This document shows positions 39,893 to 47,709 of a stretch of 64,000 nucleotides of DNA, one piece after another. A program made the translations under genes and the position numbers. The notes under the pieces were generated by a model. The model made no database searches. It worked only from the letters and a program-made list of their open reading frames with translations, and was not told where the DNA came from. Within the stretch, counting starts at the first letter, position 1, and every line of letters starts with the position of its first letter. Origin of the DNA: Pseudomonadota bacterium (GTDB lineage Bacteria; Pseudomonadota; Gammaproteobacteria; Enterobacterales; Enterobacteriaceae); the NCBI GenBank assembly GCA_018261615.1, contig JAGTSE010000003.1:1-64000 (forward strand). Reading direction: 5' to 3'.

Positions 39893-39922
39893 AGAGTTTT
39901 GCCGCTACGGCGGCAAAACTCT
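39893..39922 (+). terminator. Strong hairpin after hcp
   Basis: A 12-bp perfect stem AGAGTTTTGCCG/CGGCAAAACTCT (39893-39904 with 39911-39922) with a six-base loop is followed by TCTTC. The tail is not a full T run, so it may give partial termination and make hcp more abundant than tssJ and later genes. Confidence 0.6.
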
Positions 39923-39962
39923 TCTTCGGATGATGTAGACCAGATGGATTGAGTGGAAAAGT

Positions 39963-40493
39963 ATGCTTAGCGGAAAAAAAATAAAATTCATACTAAAGGG
40001 AATGGCTGTTTTTTTACTGTCAGTCTTTTTGGTCGCCTGTAGTAGTAATAATAGTAGTAAGGCGGCTGATAGTGATGAAATAAAAATACATCTGCTGGCG
40101 GCAAGCGATATTAACCCAAACGAAATGGGTGAACCGGCGCCACTCAATATATTTATTTACAGCGTCAAGGATCTGGATGTTTTAGCCAATGCGGATTTTT
40201 TTGAAATTGTTGAGGGAACCAGCAAACCTGTACAGATGGCGGCCTCAAAAGTCTATGAAGCGATTCTACAACCCGGAGAATCACGCACCATTCTGATTAA
40301 AACCGACGGTAATACCCGCAGCCTTGCTTTCATTGGCGCATATCGCAGTCTTAACGATTCTCTTTGGCTGGTGAGTTGGGATCGACCAGAAAAGAAAACA
40401 TCGTGGTGGCGACCGAGTTTCTTTCGCGATGATTCGCTTGAGTTGAATGCGCATTTCCAGAAAGCAACAATAACAATTAAAGAAATGGATTAA
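39963..40493 (+). CDS. tssJ: T6SS outer-membrane lipoprotein TssJ
   Basis: A 176-residue lipoprotein of the TssJ-TssL-TssM membrane complex, with a signal ending at lipobox LVAC (cysteine near residue 26). The periplasmic domain then shows the transthyretin-like pattern IKIHLLAASDINPNEMGEPAPLNIFIYSVKDL, which contacts the TssM C terminus. It sits directly upstream of tssK, with the stop 3 bp before its GTG start. Confidence 0.93.
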   Translation: MLSGKKIKFILKGMAVFLLSVFLVACSSNNSSKAADSDEIKIHLLAASDINPNEMGEPAPLNIFIYSVKDLDVLANADFFEIVEGTSKPVQMAASKVYEAILQPGESRTILIKTDGNTRSLAFIGAYRSLNDSLWLVSWDRPEKKTSWWRPSFFRDDSLELNAHFQKATITIKEMD

Positions 40494-40496
40494 ACC

Positions 40497-41843
40497 GTGA
40501 GAACGAATAAAGTCGTCTGGAGTGAAGGGCTGTTTCTTCGTCCGCAGCTTTTTCAACAGCAAGAACGCTATTTTGAATACTATGCACATAAAAGAGCATC
40601 GACCCTAAGCCCCTTCTTTTGGGGATTCTCGCAGTATGAAATCGATCGCGAGGCGTTGTCGTATGGCAAGCTGGTGCTGCGTACCGCGCGCGGCGTATTG
40701 CCGGACGGCACGCCGTTTGATGTACCCGATCACGCCGATTTACCCGAACCGCTAACAATTTTGCCTGAGCATTTGGGGAAGACGATTTATCTGTCGGTGC
40801 CGTTACGCCTCGATAATAGCGATGAGACCATCTTCAACCAGCACGACGCCAGTTCACTGGCGCGTTTTCGTGCGCAAGAGACAGAACTGTGCGACACCAA
40901 TGCGATTCGCCAGGGGCCAAAACCGGTGCAATTGGCGAAATTGCGGCTCAAGCTGGTTTCGCAAACTGAAATGACCGAATCGTGGATTGGCCTGCCGCTC
41001 ACTCGCGTCAAGGCGATTCAGCCCGATGGTAGCGTGTTGTTGCATCTGGACGATTATATTCCGCCGGTTACCGGTTATGCGGCGAATCCACTGTTGAGCG
41101 AATGGCTGACCCACCTTAATGGCCTGGTCAAAATGCGTGCAGGGATGCTGGCGCATCGCCTGTCGGCGTCTGACGGCAAGGCCAGTGCCAGTTCCGAGGT
41201 GGTGGATTATCTGCTGTTGCAGATTTTCAATAAATACGAGCCGATTCTCGATCACCTGCGCCATATCCCGGAGCTGCCGCCCATCGTGCTCTACGAGGAG
41301 CTGGCGAAGCTGGCAGGAGAACTTTCCACGTTTGTGCGCACTAAAACGCGTCGACCCAAAAGTGCGCCGGGTTACGAGCACGCCAGCCTTTACCCTTCGA
41401 TTCGTCCTTTGGTAGACGACGTGCATGATCTGCTTAACCAGATTCTGGTGCGGGCAGGTCAGCTTATCGATCTACAAGCTAAAGGCAACGGCGTCTGGGC
41501 AGCTTCAATTCTGCCGAATGAACTGCGTTCGTTCTCAAACCTGGTGCTGGCAGTTCACGCACAACTGCCGATGGATGTGTTGCAGCAGCAGTTCCAGTCG
41601 CAGACAAAAATCAGCGCGCCGCAGCAATTGCATGAGCTGGTTCGCTCGCACCTGCCGGGCCTGGTACTGCAAGGATTGCCAGTGCCACCACGTCAGATCC
41701 CATACAGCACGGGCTATGTCTATTTTGAACTGCTCAAAAATGGACCTTTCTGGGACAAGATCTCCACCACCGGCGCACTGGCGCTGCATGTCGCAGGTGA
41801 GTTCCCCGGCCTGAAGATGGAACTGTGGGGAATCAGGAACTGA
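40497..41843 (+). CDS. tssK: T6SS baseplate connector TssK
   Basis: TssK trimers link the baseplate to the membrane complex. The 448-residue product starts at GTG with the family beginning RTNKVVWSEGLFLRPQLFQQQERYFEYYAHKRA and ends LHVAGEFPGLKMELWGIRN. Its TGA overlaps the tssL ATG (TGATG at 41841-41845), indicating coupling. Confidence 0.96.
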   Translation: MRTNKVVWSEGLFLRPQLFQQQERYFEYYAHKRASTLSPFFWGFSQYEIDREALSYGKLVLRTARGVLPDGTPFDVPDHADLPEPLTILPEHLGKTIYLSVPLRLDNSDETIFNQHDASSLARFRAQETELCDTNAIRQGPKPVQLAKLRLKLVSQTEMTESWIGLPLTRVKAIQPDGSVLLHLDDYIPPVTGYAANPLLSEWLTHLNGLVKMRAGMLAHRLSASDGKASASSEVVDYLLLQIFNKYEPILDHLRHIPELPPIVLYEELAKLAGELSTFVRTKTRRPKSAPGYEHASLYPSIRPLVDDVHDLLNQILVRAGQLIDLQAKGNGVWAASILPNELRSFSNLVLAVHAQLPMDVLQQQFQSQTKISAPQQLHELVRSHLPGLVLQGLPVPPRQIPYSTGYVYFELLKNGPFWDKISTTGALALHVAGEFPGLKMELWGIRN

Positions 41844-43198
41844 TGAAAGATGATATCAAGGCGCAAGTGTCCGCAGAATCGGCGGATTACGAGGAGAACT
41901 CGCCACAGGCGCTGGGTAAATTCCTGCTGGATGAGCAGGGCGACTGGATACAGGAGCCGGAATCGACGCCAAAAGGAGAGGCGGCGTCTATTAGCGAGCG
42001 TGCGAACCGTGGTGAGAACACGCTGAAAAGCGAAAGCGTACAGCAGCGAATTTTGCGCGTGAAGATGGCGGAAAATCCGCTGCTTGAAGCCGCCCAGCCG
42101 CTACTACGCGCGCTTGGCGATATGCCTGAGCAGGTAAGCGATATTACCCATGTCGAGATCCTCAAAAACACCCTTAAGAGCCAGGTAACGCTGTTCGGTA
42201 TTGTCTGCGATGAGGTGAATATTCCGTGGAAAAAGATGGCCATCGTGCGCTATTGCCTTTGCACCGCGCTTGATGAAGCGGCGCATACCACGAACTGGGG
42301 GCTTGAGGCGGGCTGGTCGCAGAGCAACCTGCTGAACCACTTTGAGGGGGATAACGACGGCGGGAATAAATTCTTCCTGCTGGTTGGTCGTCTCTCCATG
42401 AATCCGACTGAATTTGCGGATGTGCTGGAGGTGCTGCTGCGCATTCTGGGGCTGGGCTTTGAAGGGCGCTACAGCATTATTGAAGATGGTGACCGCCAGC
42501 TCAGCAAAATCCGCCAGCGCCTGCTGACCCTGATTCAAAGCACGCGCAACACCACCCCGCCCGCGCTGTCGCCACATGGGTTACAACCGCATGGGCCTGC
42601 GGTGCGCGAGAAGATAGTGATCCCCGTCCGACTGAGTGCGCTGTGCGCTGGTGTTCTGGTGGTGTCGGCGTTTCTCTGGTGCAAATTCTGGTTACTGTCA
42701 CGCAGCGATGACATCACCAATGGCATTTATGCCATGCAAAACCTCAGCATGCCCGTGGCGCAACCTGCCATGCGTCTGAGGCTGGCAGTGCTGCTGCGTA
42801 ATGAAATCAAGAAACAGCTTCTGAGCGTGGATGAGAGCCAGCAGCAGAGCAAAGTGGTGCTGAAAGGCGATACGTTGTTCCTGTCGGGTTCTGTCCGTGT
42901 TCAGCCGGACATGGTGAAAGTCATTGAGCGTATCGCCAGCGAAGTTCGACGCGTGGACGGCGATGTGGTGATTGTCGGCCATACAGACGCTACCCCGATC
43001 AACCGACCTGGATTGCCGAATAACGTTGTGCTCTCGGAAAAACGGGCCACAGAAGTGGCGCAATATTTTATTTCGGCTGGGCTGCCTGAGAGCAAGGTGA
43101 AAGTCCGGGGCGTGGGAAGCAGTCAACCCGTGGCCTCCGATGAGACGCCTCAGGGACGGGCGAAGAATCGCCGTATTGAGTTTTTTGTCACGTATTAA
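41843..43198 (+). CDS. tssL: T6SS inner-membrane protein TssL with OmpA-like domain
   Basis: A 451-residue extended TssL (DotU type). The cytoplasmic helical domain includes ALDEAAHTTNWGLEAGWSQSNLLNHFEGDNDGGNKFF. One membrane helix lies near residues 252-274, and a C-terminal periplasmic OmpA-like domain has VGHTDATPINRPG and NRRIEFF for peptidoglycan binding. The start at 41843 overlaps the tssK stop and has AGGA upstream; a frame six codons longer is less likely. It pairs with TssM to its right. Confidence 0.95.
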   Translation: MKDDIKAQVSAESADYEENSPQALGKFLLDEQGDWIQEPESTPKGEAASISERANRGENTLKSESVQQRILRVKMAENPLLEAAQPLLRALGDMPEQVSDITHVEILKNTLKSQVTLFGIVCDEVNIPWKKMAIVRYCLCTALDEAAHTTNWGLEAGWSQSNLLNHFEGDNDGGNKFFLLVGRLSMNPTEFADVLEVLLRILGLGFEGRYSIIEDGDRQLSKIRQRLLTLIQSTRNTTPPALSPHGLQPHGPAVREKIVIPVRLSALCAGVLVVSAFLWCKFWLLSRSDDITNGIYAMQNLSMPVAQPAMRLRLAVLLRNEIKKQLLSVDESQQQSKVVLKGDTLFLSGSVRVQPDMVKVIERIASEVRRVDGDVVIVGHTDATPINRPGLPNNVVLSEKRATEVAQYFISAGLPESKVKVRGVGSSQPVASDETPQGRAKNRRIEFFVTY

Positions 43199-43209
43199 CG
43201 AGGACGATA

Positions 43210-46200
43210 ATGTCTTATTTAAATAGAGTCTTCACCACGCGGTTTATGAAGACGCTGCTGATTGTGTGCGGTGTGGCGTTACTGGTTGCCGCCATCTGGT
43301 TCCTGGGGCCGTTCTTTGGATTTGGTGAATCTCGTCCTCTGCTGAGCATTGAGTCGCGCACTATTTTTATTCTGCTGACGGCGTTCTGTCTGGTGTGCCT
43401 CTGGCTGGGCTGGCCTGTGTTTATTGCGCTCACCGCAACGTTATGTGTGATTGTTTGGGTATTCGGCCCCTTCTTGTTGGTTGGCGAAAGCTGGCCCATT
43501 GCGCCGGTTAGCGTCAGGCTGGCGATCATTGCCGTTATTTTGCTGGTCGCGCTGTTATACGGTTTGTGGCTGTTATTGCTGGCGCTGAAAGACAATCCGG
43601 CATTGCTCAACAGGTTTGTGCGCCACACAGAGCCGGTTGCAGAAGATAATAGTGCAGAAGTAGCGGCCGTGATTGGCAATGCGGTGAACTACGTCAACAA
43701 GAGTTGCGGTACGCTGTCGTTTTTCCAGCGCGTGATTCTGGCGCGTAAGCCGCTGGATGTGCTGCCCTGGTATATGATGATCGGTACCGCTGAGGCCGGG
43801 AAAACATCCGCGATCCTGGCATCTGGCCAGAATTTCCCGCTGCCGGAACAGCTTAACCAGGTTGGTAAACCGACATCGCCCACCCGCAACTGTGAGTGCT
43901 GGTTCGCCAATGACGCTATCTGGCTCGACACGGCCGGGAAATACATCAGCGAGTCGGAAAAGCATTTCAACGAGTGGCGCGCGATTCTGAAAGCGCTGAA
44001 AAAACACCGTCCGGTCAAGGCGATCAATGGTGTTGTGGTGTCGTTTTCTGCCGCTGATGTAATGTGCCGCAATAAAGCGGAACTGTTTGAACTGGCGGCC
44101 AGCCTGCGGGCAAAAATTGAGGATGTACGTCAGACGCTGGGCGTGCGGTTTCCGGTTTATGTGCTGGTGACGAAACTCGATCAACTGCCGGGCTTTACTG
44201 AGTATTTCAGGATCCTGACCGATCAGGAGCGCGAGCAGGTCTGGGGCGTGACATTCCCTTATGGTGATATCAAAACGGCTTCTGTCTCCGGGTTGCGCAG
44301 CCAGATCACCGAAGAGTTCTCCCTGCTTGAAGAGCGTCTGGAGCGCGAAATGATCGTGCGCCAGCAGGAGGAGTTCGACCATCGCGATCGCAAAAAGATG
44401 TACGCGTTACCGCAAGATTTTCACCTGCTTTCTGGCATGGTGGCGGAAGTGGTGGACAACATCTTTTTTGCCTCCCGCTATGATGAAACGCAAAGCTACA
44501 CCCAGTTGCGCGGTATCTATTTTACCAGCAGCCATCAGCCGATCGACTTCAATTTGTTGAATAACCAGAGCGTGATTCGTAACTGGTCGAACTATGTTGA
44601 GCATAAATCACCGGAAGTGATGGCCTCGCTGAGCGCGAAGTCAGACGACCAGGATTTTCTGATTAACGATGTCTCTTACGGGCGGCAATATTTTCTGAAA
44701 CAGCCTTTTAGCGGCGTTATCGTTAAAGATCTGCACCTGGCGCGCTATAACCTGGCGAACCAGTCAAAGTACCGCTTACAGCGTTTCCTTGGCCATACGC
44801 TGTGCATTGTGGTCGCCTTTATTTTGTTAAACGGCTTCTATAACAGTTACCACAACAATAGCGGCTATCTGGATGCCATTGAGCTCAAAGTCACTACACT
44901 GCGCGGTGAGGTAAACCGCTTTAACCAGCAGACAGGCGACGCCATGCTGCCTCGCCTGCTGGCACTGTCACACTACCTGCCGGAATACGGCACACTGGAG
45001 GTGCTGAACCCAACATTGCCGTGGCGTTACGGGCTGTATACCGGCACGGATGTGGCGACGGCGTCGAATTCGCTGTACCAGTATTTCCTGCAACGTCTGC
45101 TGTTGCCACAGATTCAGCAGCAGGTCATGTTGGCGTTGCAGGACGCGATTGATAGCAGTGACGATGAGCACATCTACAACCTGTTAAGACTCTATTTGCA
45201 GGTCTACGGTCAGGGCAAATTTGACCAGCAAGAGATGATTAACGGCATTACCCAACTGTGGGAGCGCAACGGAAAACTCCAGCCTTATGAAGAACGGCAG
45301 GTTTTTATCTCACATCTGACCCAGCTTTTTACGGCACCGGATTGGCGGCGTTTTGGCCAGGATGCGGATGAAGGGCTGGTGAAATATGCCCGCACGCTGC
45401 TGGAGCGCGAAGATTTAGCCAGCCGCCTTTATAGGCGTATCAAAGCCTCGTTGGCGCAGGATGTGCCAGCGGATTTAACCCTTGGCGAAATGGCGAAATC
45501 ACAAGGCGGCGACCTGTTCACCCTGAGTTATGTGTATCGTGAGAGTGCCATTCCCGGCCTTTTTACCCGGGCGGGCTATTACGAGGCGTTTAAAAAAAAA
45601 ATGGAACCGAGCCTGATGCTGTTAGCGGGTGAGGATGCCTGGGTGCTGGGGAAATCCAGCCCGGACGCTGCGCTGCCAAAGGTGGCTGTCGGCAGCGATG
45701 GCACGCTGGTGAATTCGGTACAACAGCAAATCCTCGCACTCTATCTGGATGAATATACCCGGCACTGGCAGGACTTTCTGAGCAATATTCGCATCAAAGA
45801 GAATGTGCTCACGCAGGATTACGGTAGCGCTGGCGTTGCGGCAAATATCTATATGCTGCGAACGTTCAGCGCCTCCAACTCGCCGCTGGTGAACTTAATT
45901 CAGCGCATCGTGAGAGAGACAACTCTGGTAAAAAGCGATGACAAATCGCTGCTGGACAATGTCGGCCCGAAAGGTCAGGTCCTGAATGTGGTGGCGAAGG
46001 TTAACCTCGCTTATGCCAACATGGAAAAGAAGTTGCTCAGGGAGCGGGTGGATAACCATTTTGCGCCGTTGCGTGAGTTTGCCACTGGCAGTCACGAACT
46101 GGCGCAGGAGGGAAGTCCGGCAATGACCGGTGCGGAGCTTGGCAAGCTAATGAGTGCGCTAAGCGAGCAATATACGCTGTTTGTGATTTACGACGATGCG

Positions 46201-47037
46201 CTGAAGAACGGCAATTCGCCGTCGCTGCCTAATACCGCTCTGAAAATCAGCGCCGAATCACAAACCTGGCCCGATCCGCTGAGCCATCTGGTGGGGCCGC
46301 TGCTGGATAGCGTGTATCACCACGCCAGTCAGGAGGCTATCGCCAGAAGCAATGAAGGGATTGAAGAGAGTCTTGGGCAAGTTTGTCGCGCTACGTTACA
46401 GGGGCGTTACCCTTTTGCCAATACCGCGCGTGAAGTCAAAAGGGCGGATTTTGAGCGCTTTTTCGCGGTGGGCGGTCTGGTGGATGAATACTACAAAAAA
46501 CATCTGGCAGATAAAGTCGATACCTCTTCGCAGCCGTGGCGCTACAAAGGCGATATAGATGCTGATGACGCGAATATGTTGGCCTTTTTTGAGCAGGCGG
46601 CAGATATTCGCGAAGCCTTTTTCCAGGGGGATGATGGCCGGAAGTTAGCGCTTGCGTTTGATATTTCGGTGCAGCATCTGGATTCGTCAATTACGCAGCT
46701 CAATATGAATTTTGATGGTCAGCAGGTTAGTTATGCGCACTGGCCGGTCTCATCGGTGTCGGTTGTCTGGCCGACGTCGCGTTCGGTATCAAAAATGTCG
46801 ATGAATGCGACCCCGAGAGTCGCAACCGGAGCCTCTTCGATGATGTTTAGCGGTCCGTGGTCGCTTTTTCGCTGGCTGGATAATGCCAGTGATATTACCT
46901 CAACTGATACCGATGAACTTATTTTGCGTTATTCGCTGGACTCCAGACGTGCGGACATTGAAGTTGCGGGGCTTACCTTCAAAGATCAACTGGTCGTGGA
47001 TATGTTGAAAGATTTCCGTTGTCCTGGTGAATATTAA
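43210..47037 (+). CDS. tssM: T6SS inner-membrane protein TssM (IcmF), full length
   Basis: A 1275-residue TssM. Hydrophobic helices lie at about 15-38, 52-92 and 104-126, followed by a cytoplasmic NTPase-like domain with Walker A GTAEAGKT at 192-199 and WLDTAG. A further membrane helix lies at about 532-551, and the large periplasmic part ends in the TssJ-binding C-terminal domain. Codons 795-797 are three AAA lysine codons inside a run of ten A (45592-45601). In C. rodentium tssM1 has 11 A and a premature stop, rescued by transcriptional slippage; here ten A keep the gene open. It lies 11 bp after tssL. Confidence 0.96.
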   Translation: MSYLNRVFTTRFMKTLLIVCGVALLVAAIWFLGPFFGFGESRPLLSIESRTIFILLTAFCLVCLWLGWPVFIALTATLCVIVWVFGPFLLVGESWPIAPVSVRLAIIAVILLVALLYGLWLLLLALKDNPALLNRFVRHTEPVAEDNSAEVAAVIGNAVNYVNKSCGTLSFFQRVILARKPLDVLPWYMMIGTAEAGKTSAILASGQNFPLPEQLNQVGKPTSPTRNCECWFANDAIWLDTAGKYISESEKHFNEWRAILKALKKHRPVKAINGVVVSFSAADVMCRNKAELFELAASLRAKIEDVRQTLGVRFPVYVLVTKLDQLPGFTEYFRILTDQEREQVWGVTFPYGDIKTASVSGLRSQITEEFSLLEERLEREMIVRQQEEFDHRDRKKMYALPQDFHLLSGMVAEVVDNIFFASRYDETQSYTQLRGIYFTSSHQPIDFNLLNNQSVIRNWSNYVEHKSPEVMASLSAKSDDQDFLINDVSYGRQYFLKQPFSGVIVKDLHLARYNLANQSKYRLQRFLGHTLCIVVAFILLNGFYNSYHNNSGYLDAIELKVTTLRGEVNRFNQQTGDAMLPRLLALSHYLPEYGTLEVLNPTLPWRYGLYTGTDVATASNSLYQYFLQRLLLPQIQQQVMLALQDAIDSSDDEHIYNLLRLYLQVYGQGKFDQQEMINGITQLWERNGKLQPYEERQVFISHLTQLFTAPDWRRFGQDADEGLVKYARTLLEREDLASRLYRRIKASLAQDVPADLTLGEMAKSQGGDLFTLSYVYRESAIPGLFTRAGYYEAFKKKMEPSLMLLAGEDAWVLGKSSPDAALPKVAVGSDGTLVNSVQQQILALYLDEYTRHWQDFLSNIRIKENVLTQDYGSAGVAANIYMLRTFSASNSPLVNLIQRIVRETTLVKSDDKSLLDNVGPKGQVLNVVAKVNLAYANMEKKLLRERVDNHFAPLREFATGSHELAQEGSPAMTGAELGKLMSALSEQYTLFVIYDDALKNGNSPSLPNTALKISAESQTWPDPLSHLVGPLLDSVYHHASQEAIARSNEGIEESLGQVCRATLQGRYPFANTAREVKRADFERFFAVGGLVDEYYKKHLADKVDTSSQPWRYKGDIDADDANMLAFFEQAADIREAFFQGDDGRKLALAFDISVQHLDSSITQLNMNFDGQQVSYAHWPVSSVSVVWPTSRSVSKMSMNATPRVATGASSMMFSGPWSLFRWLDNASDITSTDTDELILRYSLDSRRADIEVAGLTFKDQLVVDMLKDFRCPGEY
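45592..45601 (+). other. A10 slippery tract within tssM
   Basis: Ten consecutive A follow TTT within codons F794-K-K-K-M798. With 11 A the frame would read NGTEPDAVSG and stop at the TGA now at 45631-45633. With nine A it would stop at TGA 45613-45615. A homologous A11 tract in C. rodentium tssM1 is a documented transcriptional slippage site. Slippage here would yield a truncated TssM of about 800 residues lacking the TssJ-binding domain. Confidence 0.8.
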
Positions 47038-47051
47038 AATCTGAGGGAAAG

Positions 47052-47705
47052 ATGTCTCTACGCCTGTATTTACTTGTTGGTGAGTCGCGTGCGAGCCCGT
47101 TTTGCAGAAAGAGAAAAAAGCAGCGTCAGACGGAGGCTTTTATTTCTCAGGAGATTTTGTCAAACATGGCAATGGCAATGACAGACGATTATTTGTCTGC
47201 GGCGTATCCGTGGTGTTTTGTCATATCGTCCAGCACTTTACAGGATAAATACCACTATGTGGGAGCGTGTCGGATTCTTTGTAATGAACAAGGGGAACGA
47301 ATGTTGGTTGGAATGTACAGCCCGGTATCGCATCGCTGGTTGAATAACAATATGCAGGCTGAATTTCCGCTGACATTCTGGATGAGTAGAATTTTAAACA
47401 TGATGCAGAAAAATCATTTTTCTGCCCGTAACACGCCATTGCTACGGCAATGGCGCACGGCGTTGCAGCGTGCTTATTCTCCGTTCTGGGAATCTTTTGC
47501 GCTGACGCCAGCCTGGCGTTTTAAAAACCGCTCGCAGGCCTTACTCAGGGAGGGATCACAGGAAGACTATTGTATCCGAAATAGCGATGGTGTTGACGTT
47601 ATGCCATGGAAAAACTGGCCTGACTGTATATCGCAAGAGTCAGGAATATGGTTGTGGCGAGAAAGTCGACACAGAAAAATATTGGATTCACAACGTATCA
47701 GGTGA
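47052..47705 (+). CDS. TagF/ImpM-like T6SS accessory protein (tentative)
   Basis: A 217-residue soluble protein between tssM and vgrG. The middle region DDYLSAAYPWCFVISSS, VGMYSPVSHRWLN and AEFPLTFW follows the pattern of TagF/ImpM (YL.AP.WRF, PS.DRVGR, FPLT), although the usual N-terminal WGKLP..GDF motif is missing. TagF represses T6SS post-translationally in Pseudomonas. Assignment is by pattern only. AGGGAAAG precedes the ATG. It stops 4 bp before vgrG. Confidence 0.5.
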   Translation: MSLRLYLLVGESRASPFCRKRKKQRQTEAFISQEILSNMAMAMTDDYLSAAYPWCFVISSSTLQDKYHYVGACRILCNEQGERMLVGMYSPVSHRWLNNNMQAEFPLTFWMSRILNMMQKNHFSARNTPLLRQWRTALQRAYSPFWESFALTPAWRFKNRSQALLREGSQEDYCIRNSDGVDVMPWKNWPDCISQESGIWLWRESRHRKILDSQRIR

Positions 47706-47709
47706 TTAT

